From positions 80,234 to 134,529 of the forward strand of contig VXRL01000068.1 in NCBI GenBank assembly GCA_009838515.1: a DNA stretch of 54,296 nt. The letters are read 5' to 3'. This document shows positions 34,099 through 43,511 of the stretch, piece after piece (position 1 is the stretch's first letter; each line of letters starts with the position of its first letter). The notes beneath the pieces were generated by a model. It had not been told where the DNA came from, did no database searches, and was given only the letters and a program-made list of their open reading frames with translations. Origin of the DNA: Terriglobia bacterium. Its GTDB lineage: Bacteria; Acidobacteriota; Terriglobia; Bryobacterales; UBA6623. Position numbers and translations under genes: made by a program.

Positions 34099-34490
34099 CC
34101 TACATAGACACCTCCGTGGCCCTTGCGCACCTCCTTGCAGAAGATCGCCGCCCGTCGCCCGCACTCTGGGAAGGGACGCTCGTCGCCAGCCGCTTGATCG
34201 AGTACGAGATTTGGACACGGTTGCACGCGTACAAGCTGGCAGAGTCCCATGGCGAAGCAGCCAACGAAATCATCGAACGTATCGCGTTGGTGGAGTTGGC
34301 TCCTCCAGTAGTTGAGCGGGCCTTGGACGAATTCCCTTGTCGTGTACGCACTCTTGATGCTTTGCATCTGGCGACGTTTGAATTCTTGTGGCGCCAAGGG
34401 CAGCCGATCAAGCTTGCAAGCTACGACCGCCGGATGGTTGACGCGGCCCGCGCCCTGGGAATCCCCGTTTTGGACGTGCAAGCCAGTTGA
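34095..34490 (+). CDS. vapC: PIN-domain ribonuclease toxin (VapC family)
   Basis: Toxin of 131 residues with a PIN RNase fold. The acidic catalytic set is Asp5 (YIDTSVAL), Glu36 or Glu38 (LIEYEIWTRL), Asp88 (RTLDALHLATF) and Asp111 (ASYDRRM), binding Mg2+ to cleave RNA. The length is normal and the protein looks intact. GTG 34095 overlaps the antitoxin stop, so the antitoxin is always translated first. Targets of VapC toxins are tRNAs or rRNA, but which one is cut here is unknown. The pair sits between the sugar-acid operon and the convergent symporter gene. Confidence 0.93.
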   Translation: MTYIDTSVALAHLLAEDRRPSPALWEGTLVASRLIEYEIWTRLHAYKLAESHGEAANEIIERIALVELAPPVVERALDEFPCRVRTLDALHLATFEFLWRQGQPIKLASYDRRMVDAARALGIPVLDVQAS

Positions 34491-34649
34491 TGGTCAGAAC
34501 CGCCGATCTAGGAATCGTTGCGCCGACATAGGGAAGAGCAAGTTCACCGACCCGCCGGATCCGCAGGAGCCGCTTCTCAGTGTTCGCGAGTCAACGTCGA
34601 CGGTGCGAGTGGAACACTCGAAGACTTCTGCGCAAGCGCCCAGCGGAGC

Positions 34650-36215
34650 TTACCAGTAGACGATGTAGAGCGCTACGAACATACCCACCGTGAGCGCCCA
34701 CCAAAGGCCCACGCGGCGGTAGATCGGATAGCCGCTTGCGATGATCGCTCTCGGCAGGCGCAGCACCGCGCGCGACCAGATGACCCTGTCCACGGACTTG
34801 GGGTCTGGCGGCGGTGTTGCCAGGCTGAGCAGCACCATGCAAGCCAAGGATGCGACGTAGACGATTCCCGCGATATTGAACGCGTTCATCTCGATTCCCG
34901 CAATCCGCAGCCAATACGGCAGCACGAACATTGGGAAGCACAGGCCCAGCGTCCATGCCGCCGCCTTTGCTGAGGCGCGTCGCCAGAAGACGGCCAACAG
35001 GAAGATCGCCATGATAGGAGCTGCGATCAGGAACCAGCACTCCTGGAAATACGAAAAGATGTTGCCGAAGCTCATCACCACAGGCGCCCACAAGGCCCCC
35101 GCGATCAAGATCGCGACTCCGGACCTCCGCCCGAAACGGATCAGTTCGGCCTCCGACGCTCGTCGCCGGTAGAGTCCCTTGTACAAGTCCATTGTGAGGA
35201 TCGTGGCGCTGGAATTGATCAGGGCTTGGATGGTCGACATGATCGCGCCGCACAGGCCGGCTAGGATCAAGCCCCGCAGGCCGGTCGGGATTACCGTCTT
35301 GATAAGGAACGGCAGCGCCTCGTCCCCGGTAGCGAGGTCTGGCCTGAGCGCGTAGGCCACCATGCCGGGGAAGATGTAGGCCAGCGCAGTGAAGACGCCC
35401 AAGAAGCAGGCTAGGACAATGCCCATCCGGGCGTGCCATTCGTCCTTCGCGCCGAGCGAGTTCTGGTTGATGTATTGGTTAGTGCAGAAGTACCACGGCC
35501 CGGTGGAGAGAGCCAGCACCACCATGGCCGTCCACGGCAGTTCGGGATCCGATGCGGGCAAGACGAGATGGGCGCGCTCACCTGTGCCCACGACCGCTTG
35601 CCAGCCTCCCGGGACTTCGGCCAGGCCTAGGAAGAACACGAGCAGTCCGCCCGCGACGAGCAGGGCTGACTGGAAGACCTGCGTCCAGGCTACGGAACTC
35701 ATGCCTCCGTAAACGGTCAGCGTGCCCGACAGGATCGCCAGCCCCCAAATGCCTGCCTGTAGCGGGATGCCCAGCATTTGCTCCAGCAAGTAGGCACCCG
35801 AGAAGATAACGCCGGCAAGGTTGATGAAGACGTAGCTGATCACGCTGATCACGGCGTACATCTGGCGGACGGTCACGCTGTAGCGCAGTTCGAGGAACTC
35901 CGGCATCGTGACCACTCGGTTGCGCAGGTATACCGGCAGGAAGACCCCGACCAACAGGCTGTAGCCCACGAAGTTGAGCCATTCCCAGTTGGCCACGGCC
36001 ATGCCGTGCGTGTAGGCGTAGCCCACCACGCCGACCAGCTGTTCGGTGCTCAGAGATGCTCCGATGGTCGAGAATCCGATGACCGCCCACGAGAGCGTGC
36101 CCGATGTCAGGAAGAAGTCGCGGGAAGACTCCTTCTTGCGCCGGCCTGCCCAGAACCCGATCGCCAGGGCCGCGACGAAGTAGGCCCCGAATACCGACAA
36201 GTCCAACGAACCCAT
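34650..36215 (-). CDS. Sodium:solute symporter (SSS family)
   Basis: Inner-membrane Na+-coupled transporter of 521 residues with about 13 hydrophobic helices. SSS signatures are the unwound first core helix region (GASLSTEQLVGVVGYAYTHG), GWAILSGTLTVYGGM-type helix 5, ALINSSATILTMDLYKGLYR (the family's conserved SS...T..DLY segment) and the closing FWRRASAKAAAWTLG. The substrate is unknown; members carry sugars, sialic acid or other organic solutes. It lies 54 nt downstream of the GH38 gene on the same strand, so it probably imports the sugar that enzyme releases. ATG 36215 is chosen; TTG 36239, preceded by AAGGAA, would add 8 residues. Confidence 0.92.
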   Translation of the reverse strand: MGSLDLSVFGAYFVAALAIGFWAGRRKKESSRDFFLTSGTLSWAVIGFSTIGASLSTEQLVGVVGYAYTHGMAVANWEWLNFVGYSLLVGVFLPVYLRNRVVTMPEFLELRYSVTVRQMYAVISVISYVFINLAGVIFSGAYLLEQMLGIPLQAGIWGLAILSGTLTVYGGMSSVAWTQVFQSALLVAGGLLVFFLGLAEVPGGWQAVVGTGERAHLVLPASDPELPWTAMVVLALSTGPWYFCTNQYINQNSLGAKDEWHARMGIVLACFLGVFTALAYIFPGMVAYALRPDLATGDEALPFLIKTVIPTGLRGLILAGLCGAIMSTIQALINSSATILTMDLYKGLYRRRASEAELIRFGRRSGVAILIAGALWAPVVMSFGNIFSYFQECWFLIAAPIMAIFLLAVFWRRASAKAAAWTLGLCFPMFVLPYWLRIAGIEMNAFNIAGIVYVASLACMVLLSLATPPPDPKSVDRVIWSRAVLRLPRAIIASGYPIYRRVGLWWALTVGMFVALYIVYW

Positions 36216-36269
36216 GGCGTCGCCTGCTGGCACCGGCAATTCCTTCTTAGCGGACGTTCCGAATTCGGT

Positions 36270-38999
36270 CTAAGCCTGCGGCGTGAAGCGGAGCGTCACG
36301 ATCTCCCAAGGGCGGATTTCGAACGACGCTTGGCTGCCGTCGTGACGAATGGCGGGAGATGCCAACGGCTTGCCGTTGAAGTCTACCGCTTGGCACGACG
36401 ACGCGTGTATCGGCAGTTGAACCGTGACGGTGCCACTGCGGCCGGCCGCGTCGTAGAGGCGGATCTCATATCCGCCGTCTCGATACAGCCAGCTGGAAGC
36501 GGCGATGCTCTTCGGTGTCGCCGACAGCAGACTCCTCGCCAGCGGCAAGTCCGCTCCCTTGCGGCTGTAGACGTGTCGAAACGAGCAGGCATGGGTGCGC
36601 TCGTCGGCCCGCTGCGGCACTCGCGCAACGCGCCAGTCGCCTCCGTGGGGAACTAGGGAATAGCGGAAGCTGTGCTTGCCCTCCCCATTGAAATACGGAT
36701 TTGCGAACAGGTTCTCCATTTCGCCTCGGGGCTCGATCGTCATCATCAGGATGTGCTCGAGCGAACGCTCTTCAGGATGGAAGAGCCAGCCCCTCTTGCC
36801 TTCGGCAGCCAGCATCGCCATGCCCTTGCCGGCTGCGCTGTAGTCGACCCAGTGGTGCGCGAAGAACACGTTTCTGCGCAGCAATTCCTCGTTCGGGTCC
36901 GTTCCGTCCCCCCAAGGCTCGCCCGACAGGTCCCGCGGCTCGGCGCCGAACGGGATTCCCGCCGTTGGAATGGCATCGAAGTCGAACAGCGCGTTGGCCG
37001 CGAAGTAGCCGGAGCCCCCGACACTGTCGATGTCGCAAGCGAAGTCGATCTGTTCCCTGTGGTGGTTCAGCGACACGGTCAGTTCGACCGAGTGGCCGCC
37101 AATGCCGCCGGTCATCTTAGCCGAACTGCGCAGTGGGCCGTGTTCTACGAGCCGCCATCGAGCGCCTTCGATATGTTCCTCGCCGGTCACCGGCCCGCCG
37201 TGCCAGGGCCATGGATCGTCGTTCTTGTAGAACACAACGTTCCCAGCCCGTTGGTACGTGGTGTTGCGCCGCTTGTCGTGTATCGCCCGAACTCCGCCGG
37301 CGTCCAGTTCGACCCGGGCGAACTCGCTGTCCAGAGCGCTCACGGGTTCGTCCGGGTAGCTCGGCTCCTCGTCCCCGTCCACTTGCATGACGCGCAGGGT
37401 CGTGTACCCCAGAGCCGGTACGCTGACGTCGGCCAGCAGCCAAGCCTCCTTGTAGGTATTCTTGGCGCCGGGAGGAAGGTGTTCGCTGGAGTTGTTGAAG
37501 TGGCGCACCCGCAGCAACTGGTGGGGGCGCTCGGCTCCGCTGGCGTCGACCAGCTTGAGCTTGGTGAACCTGGGTTCGGCGAAGACTGCCTTGATCTCGA
37601 CGGGTTCTCGGCGCTCCCATGCCAGAGGGTTGAACACTGCGATCGTCTGTGTTTCGCCGTCCGTCTTGATGCGATGCGTTAGCGTGCGCATCGCCTCCTT
37701 GCGAAGCCTGTCGGCCTGGAAGGTCACGTTGCGCCCCACCTCGATGGCGTCTGGCATGTCCTCATCGCCGACGTACAGACCGTCGTGGGGGTACAGCGTG
37801 AGCGCTTCGTGCCACAGGCCCTCGATCTTGTCCTCGGGGTAGGCCGCGCCCAACTGTGCCGCGAACGCGCTGTAAATCTCGGCTTCGACAAGCTCGTTGT
37901 TCACGCGGTCGCGCCAGTTGTCCAAGCCGTGGCTGCCGCACTGCCCGTACCAAAACGGCCAGCCAACGGGATCGACCGGGCCGCTGAAGCGCGGGATCGT
38001 CGAGCGCTCCTTCTCCAATTCGGCGAAGTACTCCGTGGGCGTTGCGAATCGCAGTGGCGTGGACTCGCGCTGCTGCCACGCCTTGACAAACCCAGGCATG
38101 TCGAGCGAGGGCTCTCCGTCTGCGTCGGCGTTGTAGGTCGGAAGGGAAAGCGGGAGCGTATGGTCCAGACCGACCGGCAGCCAGATGATCTTGGTGTCGC
38201 TGGCCGGCATCAGAAAGCGCAGCGCCGAGTCGTACAGCGCCCGCACGGCGCCTTCCCAGTCATCTTGGTATGCGTTCAACTCGTCCAGATAGCCGCCCGG
38301 ACCCTTGCCCATGCCCCAGCCGCCGGCCAGCCAGCCGTACGGGCCGTAAGTCAGGGTCACCTCGCTGCCGTCCAGACCCTCCCAAACAAACTCGCGCTTG
38401 TAGCCCTTGCGGTCCAGCGCCCAGATGGGACGCGTGAACCGGTAGTAGTCGTAGCCGGCCTTGCGCAAGATTTGCGGCATCTGCGTGTGGCCGGGGTGGA
38501 TGTCGATAAAGCAGGCCACGTCGAGCTTGGCGTCCGGGAACTCACGCTCGAAGAACTTCCGGCCCAGCGTCATGTTGCGGATCACCGCCTCGGGCTCGTT
38601 GAACGGGTTGTCGTTGTTGACTACGGTGCCCGCCGAGATTCCTACGCGTCCTTCTTTGGAGAACCGCTTGAGCTCGGCCAGGACATCCGGCTTGAGCTCG
38701 GCCGTGCGATCGATGCGCTCCAGCTTGACGTCGATGAACCACTTGAAGTTCTCGTCGCGCTGCATGATCTCGACCGCCCGCTGGTCGATCAGCGCCGCGC
38801 GCTCCCAGTGCCAAGCCTCCGAAGCGAACCAAGAGAAGTCGTTGTGGCTGTACGGAACAAGGAAGATCTTTGCGTCGGCTATCTTCTCGCGAACCTCGTC
38901 ATAGGAAATGGACTCCGGGTCGCCCACCTGTGCCGCAGCTTGCGCCGCCGCTCCGAGCAGGGCCATCATCCCGAGGAACTCGCGCCTGTCAACCGTCAT
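36270..38999 (-). CDS. Glycoside hydrolase family 38 alpha-mannosidase-like protein, exported
   Basis: Protein of 909 residues with a Tat-like signal (VDRREFLGMMALLGAAAQAA). The GH38 N-terminal catalytic barrel has the zinc pair in YSHNDFSW (His52, Asp54) and the probable nucleophile Asp166 in CFIDIHPGHTQMP, followed by a three-helix middle domain (about 370-430) and a beta-rich C-terminal part ending FEIRPWEIVTLRF. It would remove alpha-linked mannose or a related sugar from glycans. The usual HNDPGW and WxxDxFGHS motifs are altered (HNDFSW, FIDIHPGHT), so the specificity may differ. ATG 38999 is chosen from the signal; TTG 39005 is in frame. It is transcribed toward the symporter. Confidence 0.88.
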   Translation of the reverse strand: MTVDRREFLGMMALLGAAAQAAAQVGDPESISYDEVREKIADAKIFLVPYSHNDFSWFASEAWHWERAALIDQRAVEIMQRDENFKWFIDVKLERIDRTAELKPDVLAELKRFSKEGRVGISAGTVVNNDNPFNEPEAVIRNMTLGRKFFEREFPDAKLDVACFIDIHPGHTQMPQILRKAGYDYYRFTRPIWALDRKGYKREFVWEGLDGSEVTLTYGPYGWLAGGWGMGKGPGGYLDELNAYQDDWEGAVRALYDSALRFLMPASDTKIIWLPVGLDHTLPLSLPTYNADADGEPSLDMPGFVKAWQQRESTPLRFATPTEYFAELEKERSTIPRFSGPVDPVGWPFWYGQCGSHGLDNWRDRVNNELVEAEIYSAFAAQLGAAYPEDKIEGLWHEALTLYPHDGLYVGDEDMPDAIEVGRNVTFQADRLRKEAMRTLTHRIKTDGETQTIAVFNPLAWERREPVEIKAVFAEPRFTKLKLVDASGAERPHQLLRVRHFNNSSEHLPPGAKNTYKEAWLLADVSVPALGYTTLRVMQVDGDEEPSYPDEPVSALDSEFARVELDAGGVRAIHDKRRNTTYQRAGNVVFYKNDDPWPWHGGPVTGEEHIEGARWRLVEHGPLRSSAKMTGGIGGHSVELTVSLNHHREQIDFACDIDSVGGSGYFAANALFDFDAIPTAGIPFGAEPRDLSGEPWGDGTDPNEELLRRNVFFAHHWVDYSAAGKGMAMLAAEGKRGWLFHPEERSLEHILMMTIEPRGEMENLFANPYFNGEGKHSFRYSLVPHGGDWRVARVPQRADERTHACSFRHVYSRKGADLPLARSLLSATPKSIAASSWLYRDGGYEIRLYDAAGRSGTVTVQLPIHASSCQAVDFNGKPLASPAIRHDGSQASFEIRPWEIVTLRFTPQA

Positions 39000-39169
39000 T
39001 AGCAAGAGGCTACTTTAGCGCGTTGGAAGTGGCATCGCTCGACAGCATTCCGCCGCCCCGGCACTCGGTGGGGGGGCCTGCCGCTGCGGGCGGTTTGCCT
39101 TAGTGGCGATTTCACTCGAACGCGGCGATGCGCTGCGAGCCGCTACTCACCCAGGGTCCTGCCGGGTGC

Positions 39170-40690
39170 CTACAAATGCGGCAACTCATCCCGCACCTCA
39201 AGCCATGGTGTGGTGCGATGCCAATCGATCAGCGTGTCTCGTAGCCTCGCGGCTTCTGGAAACTGCTCGGCGTTGGACGCGAGATTGTCCAGCTCGTACG
39301 GGTCGGATCGGAGATCGTGGAAGGCCGCGCGGTCGTCGCGAATCGTCTTGTCGTCTTCCTCGACCTCGATCGCGTACTTGTGCGACGGCGTGCGGATGCC
39401 CATCATGGAATAGGGCATCGCATACGAAACCCCTTGGTAGCCAGCCGCCTCGATGAAGGCGTAGTTGCGCTCGAGCGACTCGCGCTGCGCGCGCAGTATC
39501 GGCATCAGGCTCTGTCCCTGCATATGGGACGGAACAGCCAATCCGCAAGCCTCGATGAGAGTTGGAGCGATGTCAACGTTCGATGCGACTTGGCCCGTAT
39601 TGGCGGAAGGGCCGAAGCCGTTCGGATAGCGGTAAATCATCGGCACGCGAATCGCTTCCTCGTACAGGCGATCCTTGTTGAAGGTGCCGTGGTTTCCAAG
39701 TAGCTCTCCGTGATCCGCCGAGAGCACGATGATCGTGTTGTCCGCGATTCCGTTTTCCTCCAGCGCTAGCAGCAACTCGCCGATCAGGTCGTCGGTGCAG
39801 GTGACCGCGGCGTAGTAGTGCGCGATCAGGTCGCGCAGATTGAAGCCTTCCGGCAGCGCGTCGCCGGGGGCGTCCGGCGCGCCGCCCCGCGTGCGCCAGA
39901 AATAGTCCCACTTGGTATAGACCTTGAACCACCAGTCGTCGCGGAACAAATTGCCGTCTTGGTCGTAGACGTTGTCCCGCAGCAGCACTTCCTCGCGCCT
40001 GTACATGCCGTCGTAGCGCTCCGGCAGGTTGCCCGGGCCAATGGGCATGTGCGGCGGCGATATCCAGTAGTTCAGGAAGAACGGGCGATCCCTGTTCGCG
40101 CGAATATACTCGCGCGCCTTGTCGCTCGCTGCTTGCGGCATGAACCCTTCGACAACGACCTCTGTCCCGGTGTCGGTAGAAAGCTCGTCCCCATCGCGAA
40201 CCGCCTCGCGCATCGCCCGCCCGTAGTAGCGATGGGGAATCTCGACCGGGTAGTACGCATAGTCGAACCCCAGCAGGAACGGGTCCACGTGGGCATGCCA
40301 CTTACCCACGTGCCCGGTGTTGTAGCCGGCCGAGGAGAGGATTTCGGGCAACGTCGGGTCCAGCAGCCGAGTGCGCTTGGTCCCGATCGAGCCGACGTTG
40401 CGGATGGAGCCCGCGCAGGTCCTTGCGTACTGGCCGCTGAGCAAGTTGCCCCGGGCTGGAGAGCAGACCGGGCTGTTGGTCACTCCGACTTCGAATCGGC
40501 ATCCCTGTGCCGCCAGGCGATCCATGTGCGGCGTGCGGGCTATCGGATTTCCATAGCAGCCGATCTCGAAGGGTCGCAGTTGGTCGGTGAAGCAAACCAC
40601 GACGTTGGGAGGGCGGGGCTCGCGTGAGCATCCGGCCATTAGGGCGGCGGCGCCAAGCGCCGAGCTGGACGTGAATTCGCGGCGGTTCAT
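39170..40690 (-). CDS. Sulfatase (Cys-type), Tat-exported probable lipoprotein
   Basis: Sulfatase of 506 residues. A twin-arginine signal (NRREFTSSSALGAAALMAGC) ends in a lipobox, with Cys21 as lipidation site. The formylglycine motif is C76-S-P-A-R, metal Asp at FTDQL (36) and at LSADHGELLGNHG. The region GHVGKWHAHVD and the bulky YWISPPHMPIGPGN are also conserved. It resembles the choline-sulfatase/glycan-sulfatase group. Start: ATG 40690 is directly at the Tat signal, but a TAGACT box (40771-40766) sits 9 nt before an in-frame GTG at 40756, so a 22-residue longer leaderless form is possible. Next in line are GH38 and the symporter. Confidence 0.9.
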   Translation of the reverse strand: MNRREFTSSSALGAAALMAGCSREPRPPNVVVCFTDQLRPFEIGCYGNPIARTPHMDRLAAQGCRFEVGVTNSPVCSPARGNLLSGQYARTCAGSIRNVGSIGTKRTRLLDPTLPEILSSAGYNTGHVGKWHAHVDPFLLGFDYAYYPVEIPHRYYGRAMREAVRDGDELSTDTGTEVVVEGFMPQAASDKAREYIRANRDRPFFLNYWISPPHMPIGPGNLPERYDGMYRREEVLLRDNVYDQDGNLFRDDWWFKVYTKWDYFWRTRGGAPDAPGDALPEGFNLRDLIAHYYAAVTCTDDLIGELLLALEENGIADNTIIVLSADHGELLGNHGTFNKDRLYEEAIRVPMIYRYPNGFGPSANTGQVASNVDIAPTLIEACGLAVPSHMQGQSLMPILRAQRESLERNYAFIEAAGYQGVSYAMPYSMMGIRTPSHKYAIEVEEDDKTIRDDRAAFHDLRSDPYELDNLASNAEQFPEAARLRDTLIDWHRTTPWLEVRDELPHL

Positions 40691-41122
40691 GTTGGAACGG
40701 CGCGGGGCGCAGCGATCCATGGGCGGCGGACTCGCGAGCGGTAGAGAGGCAGGCACTTGGACTTCAGTCTACTCGGAAGGGGAGGGAGGACGTAGGCGCG
40801 GGCCGGGTCCAACTGCGTTGCGAACCAAGCACTCTTCATCCCCTGAGCGGCAACGCCTATGGAGCCGAGCAGGGGCAGGTGCCCGGCCCATCTCGAGGCT
40901 CAGCAGTCCACGCTTTTCACGCGATTCCGGGGCTTGCCGGAGCTACAGCGATTCCCCAGGCCCTTCCTCGGCTGCAGTGCCGGGGGATGCCGATCCAGGC
41001 GTGATGATCCGCCCACCAAGCCAGCAGGACCGGACTGCTCCGTTCGGTCGATTCCTGCTAGCCGAGGAAGCGGTGATGGCGAGAGGCAGATCGCGGTGGC
41101 GCCTGGGGTCCGATTTTTCGGT
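40691..41122. other. Intergenic stretch with no recognised gene
   Basis: 432 bases between the third sulfatase and the GNAT gene. It holds the TAGACT box described with the sulfatase. Open frames on the plus strand, including a long one reading antisense through the GNAT gene, have no recognisable motif. Confidence 0.5.
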
Positions 41123-41896
41123 CTAGCCTCGTCCTGGCTGATGCAGGCGCTCGATGGCGGCCGAGGTCAGCTCGCTCAGTCTGACCCTCTGCCGACCTCG
41201 CTCGTCGAAGTTATCTGGTGCGAGCCATCGTTCGTAGGCTGCCTTCAGCGAGGGCCATTCCTCGGCGATCATCGCGAACCATGCGGTGTCGCGACTTCGG
41301 TTGCGAACGATTGCGGCTCGGCGGAAGGTTCCCTCATAGGTCAGGCCGAATCGCCGCGCGGCCCTGCGCGACCGAGCGTTCAGCGCGTCGCACTTCCACT
41401 CCAAGCGTCGGTAGCCAAGAGTCTGCATGGCGTAGACGACAAACAGGTACATCGCATCGGTCGCGACTCGCGTGCTTGCAATCCGCGGGCCCCAGTAGAT
41501 GTGGCCGATCTCGATGGACTGATGAGCGGGATTGATCCTCATCAGCGATTGCCGGCCTTCAACTCGGTTGGTGGAGCGATCGATCACCGCGAAAAAGAGG
41601 GGGTCGACAGACGCAGCTGCACCGGCAAGCCAGGCATCGAATTCCTCGAGCGAAGCTGGTGCGGGCTCGGGCATGTAGCGAAAGCGCGCGGCCCGATCCG
41701 GCGGGCTCGAGGCGGCGAAGAGATTGTCCCGATGCGTGTCGCGGTCGAGAGGTTCGAGGCGTGCATACCTCCCTTGGAGCGCGACGCGTTCAGGCATGCT
41801 GGCGGGCCGTGGGTTGGCAACCCTTGGACCGATCGGAAGTTCCGAAGTGGGATCGATTTCCTGCAGTGTCGGTGCCGCGTGAGTTTCTCGGTCCAC
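41123..41896 (-). CDS. GNAT-family N-acetyltransferase (RimJ/RimL-like)
   Basis: Acetyltransferase of about 257 residues; the target (protein N-terminus or small molecule) is unknown. Beginning at LPIGPRVANPRP and VALQGRYARLEPLD, the fold continues with FAVIDRSTNRVEGRQSLMRI, the QSIEIGHIYWGPR strand, the acetyl-CoA loop region RVATDAMYLFVVYAM and LGYRRLEWKCDALNARSRRA, then RFGLTYEGTFRRAAIVRNRS. This is the typical RimL-like set. The start is unclear: GTG 41896 is used; GTG 41989 is an upstream alternative; ATG 41797 would remove the conserved N-terminal GPRV segment. It lies downstream of the TPR gene on the same strand. Confidence 0.85.
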   Translation of the reverse strand: MDRETHAAPTLQEIDPTSELPIGPRVANPRPASMPERVALQGRYARLEPLDRDTHRDNLFAASSPPDRAARFRYMPEPAPASLEEFDAWLAGAAASVDPLFFAVIDRSTNRVEGRQSLMRINPAHQSIEIGHIYWGPRIASTRVATDAMYLFVVYAMQTLGYRRLEWKCDALNARSRRAARRFGLTYEGTFRRAAIVRNRSRDTAWFAMIAEEWPSLKAAYERWLAPDNFDERGRQRVRLSELTSAAIERLHQPGRG

Positions 41897-42052
41897 AAGC
41901 AGGGGAGAGGGAATCAATGAGCGATCATATCGCCGCCGGGGCGGCTTTCCAGACTGGGCAAGCCGACATGCCGCGCCGATTGCGCGCACATCGATTAGCC
42001 GCTGAAGTCTCGTGCTGTGCGGGTAGCACTCGCGGCCCGGCCATGAAGATCA

Positions 42053-43282
42053 TCACTTCGAGACTTGCTGTGATTGGTCCAAGACGATCGTCAGCACTCG
42101 TGCTGTCTCCGCGTCGTCGGGATTATCCCGCAGGATCGCCTCGAGTTCTTCGATTCCCTCGTCCCAGCGATTCAGGCGACACAAGACCAGGGCGTAGTTG
42201 CGACGCGCTGTGACGTTGAGCGGTTCGAATTCCAAGACCTTCTGGTAGGTAGCTAGCGCCGCTGCGTAATCGCCGCTTTCTTCTAGGCGAACCGCCTCGC
42301 CGTGCAGGCGAGCGGTCTCGAGCTCGTGCTCGCGAGCGCGATCAGCAACCGCGATCAGGGCGGACAGCTTCGTGCGATAGACCTCTGACTCTGCAGGCCG
42401 TCCGGCGCCGTGTAGGGCCCGGGTCAAGTTGTACAGGATGGCCTGGTCTTCCGGGCTGAGCTCGTGCGCGCGCAGCAGGTGGTCGGCGGCTCCCCCGGCG
42501 TCGCGACGACGGAGCAGCTCGAGTGCCGCTTGGTAGTGCGCGGTCGAATCTTCTGGAAGCAGCTCGACTGCCTGCATTAACAGCGGATAGGCCTCGGCGT
42601 CACGCAGGAGGCGCTTGAGCGTCACGCCCAGAGCGAGGTGGGCCTCGCCGTTGGAGGGGTCGCCCTCTATGGACTTCCGAAACTCCTCCGCAGCCTGCTC
42701 TAGTTGCTCTCGCTCGGCATGCATCTTTCCCTTGAGCATGTGGAGGTGCGACCGCCGCGGGGCGTCGCTCGCGAGGCTCAACGCTGTCGAAATGTGGCGC
42801 AGCGCACGCTGAAATTCTCCCTTGCCTGCTGAGATGATCGCGATGTTCAGGTGGGCCGCCCCTAGGTGCGGATCCAGCTTGACCGCTCGTTCGAACACCT
42901 GCAGCGCTGCGTCTTGCTCACCCAGTCTCGCTAGTGCCATGCCGGCCGAAGCGTGGATCTGCGCGTCATCGGGGCTCAGTTCCAGAGCGCGCAGCAGAGC
43001 TTGAATCGAGTCCCCCCGCTGCGGTATCAGGGACAGGGCAGCCCCCAAGAGCAAATGGGCCTCGGCGTTGCCGGGATTCGCGCGGGTGATCCCTTTCAAG
43101 AGCGACACCGCTTCAATCACATTGCCGTCATCGATCATCGCCGCCGCCTCATCGGTGCGGGATGGGGCGGAGCTACCGGGCGCTTGGGCCGGGGAGTGGG
43201 AGGGTCCGGCGACCAGAGCGAGCGCAACAGCGCCCGCTAGCAATAGCCTGCGGCTGGACGAAACGGGCGGCGAGCCGGTCAC
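42053..43282 (-). CDS. TPR-repeat protein, exported or membrane-anchored
   Basis: Protein of about 409 residues with an N-terminal hydrophobic segment (LLLAGAVALALVAGPSHSPA) and ten or so tetratricopeptide repeats (AEAHLLLGAALSLIPQRGDS, AQIHASAGMALARLGEQDAA, AAHLNIAIISAGKGEFQRAL, AEAHLALGVTLKRLLRDAEA, LNVTARRNYALVLCRLNRW). It is probably a periplasmic scaffold; no catalytic motif is seen. The start is uncertain: GTG 43282 gives a compact signal peptide, while the frame stays open upstream to 43480 with arginine- and proline-rich, less protein-like sequence. It is followed by the GNAT gene and lies downstream of the second receptor on the same strand. Confidence 0.75.
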   Translation of the reverse strand: MTGSPPVSSSRRLLLAGAVALALVAGPSHSPAQAPGSSAPSRTDEAAAMIDDGNVIEAVSLLKGITRANPGNAEAHLLLGAALSLIPQRGDSIQALLRALELSPDDAQIHASAGMALARLGEQDAALQVFERAVKLDPHLGAAHLNIAIISAGKGEFQRALRHISTALSLASDAPRRSHLHMLKGKMHAEREQLEQAAEEFRKSIEGDPSNGEAHLALGVTLKRLLRDAEAYPLLMQAVELLPEDSTAHYQAALELLRRRDAGGAADHLLRAHELSPEDQAILYNLTRALHGAGRPAESEVYRTKLSALIAVADRAREHELETARLHGEAVRLEESGDYAAALATYQKVLEFEPLNVTARRNYALVLCRLNRWDEGIEELEAILRDNPDDAETARVLTIVLDQSQQVSK

Positions 43283-43427
43283 CGGCTGAGGTGTGCGCAG
43301 ATCGGCGCTCGCGGCCCGCGCAAGTCGTGCGGGGAACCACCTTGGCACGGTGCTCGCCGACGCTGTTGAGCCAATCTGCGGCGATCCCGGCTGTCGATGC
43401 AAAGCGTTGGCGAGCGGCCTGACGGAA

Positions 43428-43483
43428 CCTAGCCTAGCCCCCCGGGGGACCCTTGGCCTCACGGCTCTAGGCTCCCCCAAGGG
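43428..43483 (-). terminator. Hairpin cluster downstream of the second Oar receptor
   Basis: Several inverted repeats are packed here: CCCCCGGGGG (43439-43448, self-complementary), CCCTTGG/CCAAGGG (43450-43456 with 43477-43483), and CCTAG/CTAGG (43428-43432 with 43467-43471). It follows the stop of the receptor gene by about 30 nt and could end its transcript. There is no T-run, so a classical intrinsic terminator is not certain. Confidence 0.35.
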
Positions 43484-43511
43484 CGTGATGTTGGCTCCAT
43501 CGAACCACGGG

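Noticed and set aside
34491..34649. Possible tRNA T-loop-like GTTCGCGAGTC downstream of vapC
   Set aside because: No acceptor stem, anticodon arm or D-loop could be placed around it.
40859..41920. Plus-strand frame (353 codons) overlapping the GNAT gene
   Set aside because: The minus strand encodes a recognisable GNAT acetyltransferase; the plus frame has no motif.
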